From positions 47,357 through 111,356 of the forward strand of contig CAKRAK010000004.1 of the NCBI GenBank assembly GCA_934294885.1: a stretch of DNA of 64,000 nt, written 5' to 3'. Positions 1-8,820 of the stretch are shown in pieces (within the stretch, counting starts at the first letter, position 1; the number at the start of each line of letters is the position of its first letter). The stretch comes from an uncultured Lachnospiraceae bacterium. GTDB taxonomy: Bacteria > Bacillota > Clostridia > Lachnospirales > Lachnospiraceae. The translations under genes were made by a program, and so were the position numbers. Under the pieces are notes generated by a model. That model worked only from the letters and a program-made list of their open reading frames with translations. It made no database searches and was not told the origin of the DNA.

Positions 1-731
1 ATGCCAGATGATAGCCTCTCGGAGTTACCATTCTTCCTTTAATCTCCTTTGTACAGGAATTACCGATAAATACAGTAGTGAACATATCTACCTGTTCATC
101 GGCAAGCTCCTTTAAAGTAAGAAGCCGACAACTCTCTCCCTGCCTTCCTATATTTTTGACATATCCGCAAACCGTTTTTTCCGATTTTTCTTCCAATAAA
201 ATGTGACACGCCCGTTGCAAATAATCTGCTCTTTTTTTGCTGGAAGGATTATAAAGGCAGATTACCATGTCGGACATTGCCGCACATTTTAACCGCAGTT
301 CAATTTTTTTCCATGGTGTCAGCAGATCACTTAAACTGATAACCGCAAAATCATGTCCCAAGGGAGCACCTAAAACTGCCCCGCCGGATAATGCGGCTGT
401 AACTCCGGGAACAATCTCAACCCCTACATCCTCATATTCTTCCCAAAGCTGCAGGATAATCCCTGCCATACCATATACACCGGCATCACCGCTACAGACC
501 ATGGCTGTCGTTTTCCCCATCACAGCCTGCCGGAAGGCAAGACGACATCGTTCTTCCTCCCGCTTCATTCCGGTTACAATGTATTCTTTATCCGGAAAAT
601 GTTCCTTTAATAAATCCACATATACCGTATAGCCTGCAATGACATCACAGGAATCCAGCACTTGGATTGCCGCCCCTGTCATTCCGCTATAATCTCCCGG
701 CCCCATTCCAACTACATATAAACGTTTCATT
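1..731 (-). CDS. cobJ: Precorrin-3B C17-methyltransferase, 3' part cut by window edge
   Basis: The reading frame opens at an ATG at 731 and runs 243 codons off the left edge without a stop. It begins MKRLYVVGMGPGDYSGMTG, the glycine-rich opening of the SAM-dependent tetrapyrrole methylase fold. A VCSGDAGVYGMAG segment and a PGVTAALSGGAVLGAPLGHD segment are typical of the CobJ/CbiH group, which methylates C17 and contracts the corrin ring. CobJ proteins are usually about 240 residues, so little should be missing unless it is fused to another domain. It follows cbiG on the same strand but is separated from it by palindromic element A. Family assignment is by motif reading; CbiH naming is equally possible. 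Confidence 0.88.
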
Positions 732-761
732 CTTTGCATATCTCCTCGTTACTTAAGCCCG

Positions 762-975
762 GCATTTGGGTTTTGTGTTTAATTCTTCTATCATTTGTGC
801 AAATTTAATATATATAACGCAGGCACGCTTGCGCTTCATCCCCGCACAGCGGTACTAAACTCGGGATGCGCTAACGCTTTCCCTTGTTAAGTACCGGTGC
901 GCTACAAGAGCCTGCTTATATATTATATTAAATTTGCACAAATTCATTGAAATGTTTCCGAAAACCCAAATGCCT
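762..975 (-). repeat. Dispersed palindromic element, copy A (full length)
   Basis: A 214-bp element fills the gap between cbiG and cobJ. Its ends are a perfect 14-bp inverted repeat, GGCATTTGGGTTTT at 762-775 and its complement at 962-975. Inside are AT-rich complementary arms (TTTGTGCAAATTTAATATA at about 795 and its complement ending at about 943). Within these sits a hairpin reading, on the minus strand, CGGTACTTAAC...GTTTAGTACCG with a GGG/CCC inner stem. The internal sequence is nearly identical to copies B and D. No coding frame of significance is visible. Confidence 0.85.
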
Positions 976-1046
976 CATTGTAGTCAATCCGAATCTATCT
1001 ATGATAATGGTCACAATCCGTTTTCGTCACAGTTTCCGGAAGTTTC

Positions 1047-2153
1047 TCAAACTAACTTAAATGCCTCATTATACCGTCGTGCTACGGATATCGTTACACC
1101 GTCATAGGCGGTTTTCTTTACAAGAAGCCTGCCTCCGGCATCCTTACAAGCAGCCATGGCACTGCGTTCACACACATTATCAACCCCAGTTACGGAGCTT
1201 ACAAAGGCAGAGGGCGTAAATGTACCTTCTACCGCCATTAATTCCTCCGATGAAAAGGTAACAAATGGTATGTTTTTTGCTGCACAAAACTCCTTTATGC
1301 CGGTTTCCTCTTTTTTGATATCAATACTTGCCACCTGACAAATTGCCGCTTCGTATAAATGATTCTCATGGAAACATTTTTTTACTGCTTCTACAATCTT
1401 TTCAAGGGGTGTATTCTTCTTACAGCCGATTCCTAAAATTAACACCTTGGGAATGAGGCATAAGCAGTTTTTATGATGTATGTCCTTTTCTTCATAATCA
1501 ATGGATACATTATACTCCGGAAGCGCGTCTGTGGCAAAACATTCTCCTGCCTCCTTTAATAAAAGCTCCGAAAGATGTTGCAGATCAGCCTCATCTTTTT
1601 CATTCCCGGACTTTATACCACTTTGTTCCAAAGGAGAAATATAGGAAAGCTTCTCTCCCTGTAAAATGGCTGCCGATATGTTCTTCGCAAGCTGCCAGTT
1701 TTCTATGGAAAGATGATAGGAACGGGCAAAGCTGTCTACAGAAAACTTCCCCTCCACGTCAGTAGCTGTCGTTATAACCGGTGTTGCTCCTGTCAAACCG
1801 GCAATTTCCGATGCCAGTGCATTTGCTCCTCCCATATGTCCGGATAACAAAGAAATGCAGAAATTTCCTCCTTCATCCATAACCAAAACAGCAGGATCTT
1901 TACCCTTATGCTGTATATATGGTGCAATGCTTCTTACTGCAATTCCGGTGGCACATAAAAACAAAACAGTATCCACCCTGTAAAACCATTCCCCGACAAA
2001 CTCCGTAAGACCTTCCTTGAAAGACTCCTCCGGAAGTGCCTTGCATTTTACAGCCGAAATGATTTCATAGTCCGAATTTTCCGCGAAGCAGTTCTCTATT
2101 TTTTTTGAGAAACGATATGAATTTTGACTACAGCTAATTATCAATAATTTCAT
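1047..2153 (-). CDS. cbiG: Cobalt-precorrin-5A hydrolase CbiG
   Basis: A 368-residue protein of the anaerobic cobalamin pathway that opens the delta-lactone of cobalt-precorrin-5A and releases the C20 fragment. The N-terminal domain (about residues 1-130) carries LFLCATGIAVRSIAPYI and the LLSGHMGGANALASEIAGLTGATPVITTATD stretch (given here only as a landmark between about residues 100 and 130). The C-terminal CbiG_C domain starts near LILGIGCKKNTPLEKI and contains SIDIKKEETGI. Its start overlaps the stop of the upstream methyltransferase by 4 bp, so the two are translationally coupled. Confidence 0.93.
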   Translation of the reverse strand: MKLLIISCSQNSYRFSKKIENCFAENSDYEIISAVKCKALPEESFKEGLTEFVGEWFYRVDTVLFLCATGIAVRSIAPYIQHKGKDPAVLVMDEGGNFCISLLSGHMGGANALASEIAGLTGATPVITTATDVEGKFSVDSFARSYHLSIENWQLAKNISAAILQGEKLSYISPLEQSGIKSGNEKDEADLQHLSELLLKEAGECFATDALPEYNVSIDYEEKDIHHKNCLCLIPKVLILGIGCKKNTPLEKIVEAVKKCFHENHLYEAAICQVASIDIKKEETGIKEFCAAKNIPFVTFSSEELMAVEGTFTPSAFVSSVTGVDNVCERSAMAACKDAGGRLLVKKTAYDGVTISVARRYNEAFKLV

Positions 2154-2908
2154 TCATGAATTCCTTTTCTAAATTCCGTGGTAAAGGTTTTGTCATACAG
2201 CTTGGATTTTTCATAAGAACTGTCCAACACAGCTCCCACAATAATCAATGCCGTTTTATGAATTTCTTCTCTTTCCATCGTTTCCGGCAACTGTTTCAGA
2301 GTTGTTCTGATTATTTTTTCATCCGGCCAGGTTGCCTTATATACAATGGCAACCGGGGTATCTTCATCATATCCCCCTGCCATCAAATCCCTTTTTACCT
2401 GAGCTGCTAAAGACGAGGACAAATACAATACCATAGTCGCCTTGTGCCCTGCCATACTGACAAGACTTTCCTTTTGCGGCACCTTTGTCCTTCCCTGTGC
2501 TCTTGTAATAATCACGCTTTGAGATACCTCCGGAAGGGTATATTCGACCCTCAAGGATGCCGCCGCACCAAACAAGGCACTGACACCGGGACACACATCA
2601 TAAGGAATCTCTTGCAATTCCAATTCATCCATCTGTTCCTTAATCGCACCAAAGATTGCAGGATCTCCCGTATGCAGACGCACCGTCATCTTTTGTTCCT
2701 TCTCCGCCTTAACCATGACAGCAATTACTTCCTCCAGTGTCATGCAAGCACTGTTATGAATCTCACAATCCTTCTTTGCGTATTCCAATAATTCCGGATT
2801 CACTAAAGAGCCGGCATAGATGATCACATCTGCCCGCTCTAATAACTCCTTACCACGTACTGTAATTAAATCCTTTGCACCGGGACCTGCCCCTACAAAA
2901 TGAACCAT
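2150..2908 (-). CDS. cbiF: Precorrin-4 / cobalt-precorrin-4 C11-methyltransferase
   Basis: A 252-residue tetrapyrrole methylase that transfers a methyl group from SAM to C11. It begins MVHFVGAGPGAKDLITVRG, the CbiF/CobM signature, and contains VRLHTGDPAIFGAIKEQMD and PYDVCPGVSALFGAAASL, the SAM- and substrate-contacting loops of this family. Length matches the usual 250-260. It sits between cbiD and cbiG, overlapping cbiG by 4 bp. With CbiG and CbiD present, the cobalt-early (anaerobic) route is the better reading, so cbiF is preferred over cobM. Confidence 0.92.
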   Translation of the reverse strand: MVHFVGAGPGAKDLITVRGKELLERADVIIYAGSLVNPELLEYAKKDCEIHNSACMTLEEVIAVMVKAEKEQKMTVRLHTGDPAIFGAIKEQMDELELQEIPYDVCPGVSALFGAAASLRVEYTLPEVSQSVIITRAQGRTKVPQKESLVSMAGHKATMVLYLSSSLAAQVKRDLMAGGYDEDTPVAIVYKATWPDEKIIRTTLKQLPETMEREEIHKTALIIVGAVLDSSYEKSKLYDKTFTTEFRKGIHE

Positions 2909-3013
2909 TTCTATCTCCTCTATCTTACATTGATTTCCGTATGATTAAATACACTCTATACCCTATATTCATTCCTTAAAAAGGAAAATCCGAACACAAT
3001 AATCAAACACCGA

Positions 3014-4447
3014 TCATCTGTATTTTTCCAACAGTGTCCCGGCATTCTCCGTCTGTCCCAGATATCCGAAGCTTTCTGAAAATAAAATCACTCCAAATTC
3101 CATCTTATCCTTAATCCGCAGCTGCATATGCTCCTGTATTTTTTTAAGAATACTCTGGATTACTCCTTCTCTTAAGTTCCATTCCTCTAACAGCTTAAGC
3201 ATCTGTTCTGTATTCACACAACCCATAATCTTATCAGCCATTTCCTTCGTTCCGCCACAAAGCACCGTATGAACCGCCATAATTTCCCCTCTGGCATCTG
3301 CCACCTTGGAATGGGTATTCATAATCCCCGCTGCTAACTTGATTAATTTTCCGATATTGCCAACCAGTAAAAATGACTCCATACCATAAGAAATTGCCAG
3401 ATCAATGGTATCCCCGATATAATTGCTGGACTTTACACTTTCCGACAAATCCAGATTCAGATATTTTGATGCATAAACCTGTCCATAGTTTCCCGGTGTC
3501 ACAAGTAAATTTTTGCATCCGGTATTCGACAGTTGCCGAATCTCTACCTCTATGGTATCTATAATCGCCTTTTCACTCATCGGTTCTAAAATTCCGCTCG
3601 TTCCCAATATGGAAATGCCCCCTTGAATGCCTAACTGTTCATTAAAGGTCTGCTTTGCAAGGGTCTCACCCTCCGGCACAATGATCGTAATTAAAAGAGC
3701 TCCATCATAATCCGAAACATCCAAAATGTCATGCAGCCCTTGAAATATCATCTTCCTCGGTACCACATTAATGGCAGGCATACCAACCTTCTGTTCCAGA
3801 CCCTCTTTGGTTACTCTTCCCACACCGGTTCCTCCGGCAAGGAAAACCTGACTGTCATATTCACTGATAAAAACATTGGATAACTCCTTGGCATCCCCGC
3901 ATCCTATCTTTTCTACCCTTACATGAATATATGCCTGATTCGTAACATCCGGGTCATCCCCACTGTTCTTTTTTACCCGGTACTCGCATGCAGTCTCAGA
4001 ATCAAATACCTTCTCCACCGCCACATCCAAACGGATTCCCTTTGGCGTATCAATGGTAACATTGTTTTTCTCCATTCCCATTAACAAATCATAACAGCCT
4101 GCCACAGCTGCCACAGCACTACAGGTTCCGGTAGTAAAGCCTCTTCGCAGCTCCTTTTGATTTTTATGCACATATTCCGGTGCCTGCATCCGATCCTTTA
4201 TCTTTAAAAACTGGCCGATGATCTCATCATAATGGTCTGCCATATGGGGACGATTACAGTTTTTGCAATTTTTAATTCCTTTTTCCGTATACGAAAAATT
4301 ACCGCCACATTCTTTACCTAACATATACAATGGGCAGTAACAAAAAAGGCAGTTGAAATCTTCTTCTGCCACCCCCTCATGACAGGGGAAATATTCACAT
4401 TCTCTATTCTGAAAGAAAGCATAGTGCTTATCCTTTGGGTTACTCAT
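3014..4447 (-). CDS. cbiD: CbiD with N-terminal cysteine-rich domain (fusion)
   Basis: At 477 residues this is longer than ordinary CbiD (about 360-380). Residues 1 to about 90 form a compact domain with nine or more cysteines (ECEYFPC, NCLFCYC, GKECGG, KNCKNCNRPH), resembling the Cys-rich small domain (COG2158) usually encoded separately near cobalamin genes. CbiD proper starts near residue 103 with LRRGFTTGTCSAVAA, the hallmark GFTTGTCA-like motif, and continues through FLAGGTGVGRVTKEGL and ILGTSGILEPMS. CbiD methylates cobalt-precorrin-5B at C1. The Cys domain likely binds a metal (inference). No cobalamin riboswitch is visible upstream. Confidence 0.9.
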   Translation of the reverse strand: MSNPKDKHYAFFQNRECEYFPCHEGVAEEDFNCLFCYCPLYMLGKECGGNFSYTEKGIKNCKNCNRPHMADHYDEIIGQFLKIKDRMQAPEYVHKNQKELRRGFTTGTCSAVAAVAGCYDLLMGMEKNNVTIDTPKGIRLDVAVEKVFDSETACEYRVKKNSGDDPDVTNQAYIHVRVEKIGCGDAKELSNVFISEYDSQVFLAGGTGVGRVTKEGLEQKVGMPAINVVPRKMIFQGLHDILDVSDYDGALLITIIVPEGETLAKQTFNEQLGIQGGISILGTSGILEPMSEKAIIDTIEVEIRQLSNTGCKNLLVTPGNYGQVYASKYLNLDLSESVKSSNYIGDTIDLAISYGMESFLLVGNIGKLIKLAAGIMNTHSKVADARGEIMAVHTVLCGGTKEMADKIMGCVNTEQMLKLLEEWNLREGVIQSILKKIQEHMQLRIKDKMEFGVILFSESFGYLGQTENAGTLLEKYR

Positions 4448-4524
4448 AAAAATCTCCTAGCAATAAAATCCTCATTGACATAAGCAAATTCTTACTCTAT
4501 CCTACCACAGTTTGCACCAAAATT

Positions 4525-4929
4525 CTATCCTTGTGTTTTACCAAATAACTCATATATGATTACATCCCGCATACGCTCCATCATCTCCTCAAATGCCAGC
4601 TCATGAAAGATGTCCTTTCCTTCCGCACCGAGGACATAAAGCTTTAGCAAATCTGCTACCAGCGGAAAATTCACATCGGGGCGAACACCATCCATCCACT
4701 GCATAAACATGGCTCCGATTTCTGCTTCCTGACTGAGATTTAGTCTTGCCTGCTCCGGAAGTATCTCTAAAAGTCTCTTTTCATCCTCCGGCGTAAGACT
4801 TGGAAACACACTGTAATTTTCGTCAATCATAAATTTCAGATACGTTCTTGTCTCGTCAGGGCCTGCTTTTTCCTTTCCGTTCAAAGCCATTTTTATTAAA
4901 TCGGGAACAAGCTTTCGGCGGTACATCAT
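4525..4929 (-). CDS. Hypothetical acidic helical protein
   Basis: A 134-residue protein I do not recognise. It starts MMYRRKLVPDLIKMAL and is predominantly charged and helical, with no membrane segment, signal peptide or cysteine motif. It lies 77 bp upstream of cbiD on the same strand and may be the first gene of the cobalamin transcript, though nothing in the protein points to corrin chemistry. The ribosome-binding site is weak. Codon use looks like its neighbours. Confidence 0.6.
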   Translation of the reverse strand: MMYRRKLVPDLIKMALNGKEKAGPDETRTYLKFMIDENYSVFPSLTPEDEKRLLEILPEQARLNLSQEAEIGAMFMQWMDGVRPDVNFPLVADLLKLYVLGAEGKDIFHELAFEEMMERMRDVIIYELFGKTQG

Positions 4930-5007
4930 AACTTCGTATACATATTCTTCCTCCGTATTTCTTTACCAGTCCTTTTCCTTCAATAAACATTCTGATTTCT
5001 CCCTGCT

Positions 5008-5041
5008 ATATGCGAATATTTTATTTATTTCATTCGCATAT
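5008..5041. repeat. Perfect 10-bp inverted repeat
   Basis: ATATGCGAAT and its exact complement ATTCGCATAT are separated by a 14-nt AT-rich loop, upstream of the 4525-4929 gene. It could be a weak hairpin or a repressor operator; there is no long T tract on either side. The rest of 4930-5315 holds only the terminator and tract P1 described separately. Confidence 0.45.
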
Positions 5042-5044
5042 GTG

Positions 5045-5233
5045 TTAGTCTATGCTAACTCGTATGCCAAGTGGTTTTGTGAACCTTTTTTTAAATTTTA
5101 TTCGCATGAAAAATCCTATCATACAGAGACAAGATACCTTCTGCAAATCCCTCTCTAAATTAGTGGTCGTCAAATACACCCCATGAATATGTTCATTTTC
5201 CTCATTGCCATGAAAAAGGGAGGTGCTATGCAC
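5045..5233 (-). repeat. Post-terminator conserved tract P1 (possible peptide remnant)
   Basis: Directly after the terminator hairpin of the ABC operon the minus strand reads TTTTTCATGGCAATGAGG and then a stretch similar to tracts at about 47108-46990 and 59180-59070. It can be read as a 62-codon frame containing HGVYLTTTNLERD, comparable with QGVHLTIDNHSEI of the 47-kb tract. The two lose frame with each other before a shared TATCTTGTCTCT, because the interval differs by one base. The similarity is therefore either a decayed coding sequence or conserved at the nucleic-acid level. I do not consider it a confirmed gene. Confidence 0.4.
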
Positions 5234-5242
5234 GCACCTCCC
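5213..5242 (-). terminator. Intrinsic terminator of the sigma/ABC operon
   Basis: On the minus strand a GGGAGGTGC stem pairs with its complement GCACCTCCC around a short loop and is followed by TTTTT. It lies about 75 bp beyond the stop of the ABC permease. Confidence 0.85.
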
Positions 5243-5315
5243 CTACTCAGATATATCCAATTTATAAAATAATGAAAGCATATAAAGTCTTTCACCCGTT
5301 TGAAAATGCCTGTTT

Positions 5316-6560
5316 TTACCTCACCTCATGATGCTTGAATGCCCGTCCTGCAAAAGGCAGTACACCAACAGTCAGACACAGATACGTGAGCCATCTCATG
5401 GTTCCGTAAGGAATTACAACCTTTCCAAAAGGATACGATACCATACTTTGTAATCCAAAAGAAGAAAGAGAAGAATATGGAAGCAACTGGAGAATATGAT
5501 TGTAAACTCCATTAGTCATACTTTCCTTCAAAAAAATCGGGATAAAGAAGAACACCAACATAATTGCCAGTACCGTCAGACCATTCTTTGATCGTGCCGA
5601 AATCCACAAGGTTATACTGATGATTCCCATTGCTACTGCATAGAATGCTGCAACAAACAGCATGGCTGCCTGAAGATTCGTTACGGCATACGGACACTGG
5701 AAATAGATACTCTGAATCGGCATATCCCAACCGGATATTCCGTACCATCCAAACATCATTACAAACCCGATTACCACATTAACTGTACAAAACAGTAAGC
5801 CATATAAAATTGCCGCAATATTCTTGGCGGTAATGATTTTTGATTTTCCGTATTTTGTGGTTAATATGATATTGTCTGTATTCTGCTCATATTCCCCCGC
5901 ATAAACAGTCGCCATAATAATAAACAATGCAATTAAAGGAATGCAGTAAAAGCTTGCCATATCAAACCACTGATTGAAACCCTCCACATAACCGTAGGAT
6001 ATCGGAGTCCGGATTTCAGAGGCCTCAGATATCCAGTATTTTTGCTCCGCATCGGTATACTGCCAGTCGGAAGAACCCTGTATAAGGGTATCTCTTAACC
6101 GATTTGTCCGAGCTTCATACAACGGTTCTATCTCATTTAAGTTCAATTTTTTTATATTTTCTCCCCATGATTGAATACCCGGCTCATCATAGACATGTCC
6201 AAGCTCCGTTACCAGCCATCTATGAGGAATATAATAAGAACAGTAAACATCATCCGTAAAATGTTCACCAGTTTCATCCGTCACAAAATACTCCGGATTT
6301 TCCAGCATTTTCTGATATTCTTCCAGATATTCCTTTGCCTTTTCTTCGGTTATGGGGCCTTCTAATTTTTTGCAGACAGATTTGGTATATTCTACGTAAT
6401 CCCTTCCTTTCATGGTTTCCTTCTTTTCATTATAAGTCCATACCTGATCGATGTTTAAGACCATACTTAAGGCCATAAGCAAAAATGTTCCAAAAAGAAC
6501 GATTTTGTTCATCCTTTTCTTATATATTTTTTGAAATTCAAATAGAATTAAACTCTTCAT
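5316..6560 (-). CDS. ABC-2 type transporter permease
   Basis: A 414-residue integral membrane protein when started at the ATG at 6560, which follows GGAAAGGATAGAAAG; a frame extension to 6584 would overlap the preceding ATPase gene. The first membrane segment (IVLFGTFLLMALSMVL) is followed by a large extracytoplasmic loop of about 170 residues. Five more hydrophobic segments follow from FYCIPLIALFIIMATVYAG onwards. This is the ABC-2/ABC-3-like layout of peptide or lantibiotic-export permeases. It pairs with the ATPase immediately upstream. The substrate cannot be told from sequence. Confidence 0.82.
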   Translation of the reverse strand: MKSLILFEFQKIYKKRMNKIVLFGTFLLMALSMVLNIDQVWTYNEKKETMKGRDYVEYTKSVCKKLEGPITEEKAKEYLEEYQKMLENPEYFVTDETGEHFTDDVYCSYYIPHRWLVTELGHVYDEPGIQSWGENIKKLNLNEIEPLYEARTNRLRDTLIQGSSDWQYTDAEQKYWISEASEIRTPISYGYVEGFNQWFDMASFYCIPLIALFIIMATVYAGEYEQNTDNIILTTKYGKSKIITAKNIAAILYGLLFCTVNVVIGFVMMFGWYGISGWDMPIQSIYFQCPYAVTNLQAAMLFVAAFYAVAMGIISITLWISARSKNGLTVLAIMLVFFFIPIFLKESMTNGVYNHILQLLPYSSLSSFGLQSMVSYPFGKVVIPYGTMRWLTYLCLTVGVLPFAGRAFKHHEVR

Positions 6561-6576
6561 CTTTCTATCCTTTCCT

Positions 6577-7449
6577 TTACTCATTCACAGCATCCTGAAA
6601 CTCATATAAATACAAATCCTCCAGTGTCGGTGTAACGACTTCTGCATCCTTCGTTGGCATTTCATCAGCCGCAACCCGCAGCTCCACGCTGTCTCCCTCA
6701 TGACGAAGATTTATAATGTCATGATTTTCACAAAGCTTCCGTGCACCGGTATCATCTGTTACTACACGCCATACCTTTCCTTCCATTCCGGATACCAGTT
6801 CCTCTACGGTTCCCTTTTCAATGAGACTGCCCTTTTTCATGATTAGGATCTCATCTGCAATATACTCCAAATCCGAGACGATATGAGTGGATAATATAAC
6901 AAGTCGGTCTTTTGCAAAATCGGAAAGCAGATTACGAAACCGCACTCTTTCCTTCGGATCAAGTCCCGCTGTCGGTTCATCCAATACTAAAATCTTCGGA
7001 TCATTTAACATTGCCTGTGCAATTCCAAGGCGCTGTTTCATTCCTCCGGAATAGGTTTTTATCTTTTTACCGGCTACATCCGATAACCCCACCAGTTCTA
7101 ATAATTCCACTGTTTTTTTCTTTGCAATTCCCGGCAGCAAACCCTTTAGTGCCGCAATATACAACATAAATTCCTTTGCACTGAATTCCTTATAATACCC
7201 AAAGTCCTGTGGCAAATAACCTAATTGGTCGCGATAGTTTTCTCCTAGCTCCTGGATTGTTTTCCCATCCAGCAAAATTACCCCCTCCGATGGGGTGGAA
7301 ATTCCACAAATCATACGCATCAACGTTGTCTTTCCCGCTCCATTTGCTCCTAATAATCCATATACACCGGTTCCGAATTTGATGTTCAGATTCGAAACCG
7401 CCGTCTTATCACCAAATTGTTTACTTATATTTTTAATATTCAGTTCCAT
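6577..7449 (-). CDS. ABC transporter ATP-binding protein
   Basis: A 290-residue ATPase. Walker A is GANGAGKTT near residues 34-42, the Q-loop is YLPQDFGYYKEF, the signature is TYSGGMKQRLGIAQAML, and Walker B is ILVLDEPTAGLDP, followed by the switch histidine in LVILSTHIVSD. The C-terminal 70 residues (from about VEELVSGMEGKVW) are an accessory domain common in ATPases that energise ABC-2 permeases. It overlaps the upstream membrane gene by about 17 bp and precedes the permease by 16 bp, so these genes are co-transcribed. Confidence 0.92.
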   Translation of the reverse strand: MELNIKNISKQFGDKTAVSNLNIKFGTGVYGLLGANGAGKTTLMRMICGISTPSEGVILLDGKTIQELGENYRDQLGYLPQDFGYYKEFSAKEFMLYIAALKGLLPGIAKKKTVELLELVGLSDVAGKKIKTYSGGMKQRLGIAQAMLNDPKILVLDEPTAGLDPKERVRFRNLLSDFAKDRLVILSTHIVSDLEYIADEILIMKKGSLIEKGTVEELVSGMEGKVWRVVTDDTGARKLCENHDIINLRHEGDSVELRVAADEMPTKDAEVVTPTLEDLYLYEFQDAVNE

Positions 7450-8197
7450 AATACTTCCTTTCTCTTAACCTATTGTTATCCGAATACAAATGCCATAGAC
7501 TTCCCATCATACAAATACACAGACCTGTGGAAACCACAAATAAGATCACCCACAAAAATTGATAATCCGGAGCATAGATTACATTCTTCCACCTCGGAAG
7601 AACGGTAAACACGCCGCATACAAGAGCCATATAACTCAGTGCCATATAACGATACGCATACCCCTCACCGGTAAAATTCAACAGGAAAAAGAGTCCGGTC
7701 ACCGTAATGTTAAACGGAACCAAGGTATACATTAAAAGATTCACATATGCCTTTCCGCTCATCAGATGTAATGCAACAATCCAAACAGCCATTAAAATCA
7801 AATCCGTAATACCTAAAATAATCATCCGGGAAAGAAGCTGCTTTTTAACGGAAAATCGCATGGTAGCTTCCAATTCCAGCATTTTTCTCCGAAAAATATT
7901 TCCAATCTCATCAACCTGAAAAATGACAAATACCGGTGTCATCGTGGAAATAAATGACTCCACACAATAATTGGCATCAGGAGACTGTATATACCGTTTC
8001 GCGCAAATGCATAACAGCGCCAACGCCGCAAGCTGTCCAATCCACATCCTTGTACTGATAAACCGTACCTGACCCCATATAAATTCAATATCCGTCATGC
8101 GTTTTTTCTCAAAAGACGCAAGGAAAAGCTTTCTCGTTTCTTCCTTCTTCTCATTATCCGGTTTCGGAATCATTGTATATTCCTCATAACCTGCCAT
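7433..8197 (-). CDS. Membrane protein of sigma/ABC operon, possible sigma-controlling partner
   Basis: About 254 residues when started at the third codon of the frame, which has GGAGGT at 7-nt spacing (an upstream ATG is too close). The N-terminal 50 residues are charged and cytoplasmic (EEYTMIPKPDNEKKEETRK as landmark). Six or so membrane segments follow in three pairs. It begins inside the end of the ECF sigma gene and ends inside the start of the ATPase gene, a tight four-gene unit. The position suits an anti-sigma role, but no zinc or ASD motif is visible, so this is inference only. Confidence 0.72.
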   Translation of the reverse strand: MAGYEEYTMIPKPDNEKKEETRKLFLASFEKKRMTDIEFIWGQVRFISTRMWIGQLAALALLCICAKRYIQSPDANYCVESFISTMTPVFVIFQVDEIGNIFRRKMLELEATMRFSVKKQLLSRMIILGITDLILMAVWIVALHLMSGKAYVNLLMYTLVPFNITVTGLFFLLNFTGEGYAYRYMALSYMALVCGVFTVLPRWKNVIYAPDYQFLWVILFVVSTGLCICMMGSLWHLYSDNNRLRERKYYGTEY

Positions 8198-8714
8198 TAT
8201 CATTACCTCCCTTCCTGATCTCCTGCTGTAACAGACTCTGTGCTTTTTTCAAATGATATTTTGTTGTAGATAATTGAAGACCCAATATCTTTGCAATATC
8301 CTTTATCTTCAAATCCTCATCAAAGCGTAAATAAATGATTTCCCGTTCCAATTCCGGCAGCCTGTCCATTGCCTGCTGAATACAAATCCGATTTTCGATA
8401 CGACTAAAATCACTTGTATTCAACGGCAGTTCCGTATCCTCCAGAGAATATTCCACAGGCCTTTTAAAATAATCCTTGCATAAATTTCCCGCAATTACAT
8501 ATAAATAATTCTCAAACTTACCATAATGCCGATAGTCCGAAAAATGCCGGCACACCCTTAAAAATACTTCCTGTGTGATATCCTGTGCAGCTTCCTTGTG
8601 CCTTACATGACGATAACAGTAGCGATATATGACATCATAGTACTGCTCAAACAGGAGGTTTAAGCTGTCTATGTCGCCCTTTTTTGCCTTTTTCACATCT
8701 GCATTTTCTCTCAC
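8184..8714 (-). CDS. ECF-type RNA polymerase sigma factor
   Basis: A 176-residue sigma-70 family protein. The chosen start is GTG at 8714, with a perfect GGAGGTGAT just upstream; a longer frame to 8786 lacks such a site. Region 2 is LLFEQYYDVIYRYCYRHV followed by AAQDITQEVFLRV. Region 4 is LPELEREIIYLRFDEDLKIKDIAK (landmark) followed by a helix-turn-helix, GLQLSTTKYHLKKAQ. It heads an operon with a membrane protein and an ABC transporter, an arrangement typical of envelope-stress or antimicrobial-peptide response units in clostridia. It may autoregulate, but no ECF promoter was identified. Confidence 0.9.
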   Translation of the reverse strand: MRENADVKKAKKGDIDSLNLLFEQYYDVIYRYCYRHVRHKEAAQDITQEVFLRVCRHFSDYRHYGKFENYLYVIAGNLCKDYFKRPVEYSLEDTELPLNTSDFSRIENRICIQQAMDRLPELEREIIYLRFDEDLKIKDIAKILGLQLSTTKYHLKKAQSLLQQEIRKGGNDNGRL

Positions 8715-8820
8715 TACTGTATCACCTCCGAAACGTTTCATACTATATAACGATACATCCACCAAAAAAGTCAAACAAATTTTCAAATTCCTTGAAAATT
8801 TCCACCTTATCTCTTACTAT

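Noticed and set aside
267..632. 121-codon plus-strand frame
   Set aside because: Antisense to cobJ, whose motifs are unmistakable.
4448..4524. Cobalamin riboswitch ahead of cbiD
   Set aside because: The gap is only 77 bp and none of the conserved B12-box sequence is seen here or upstream of 4929.
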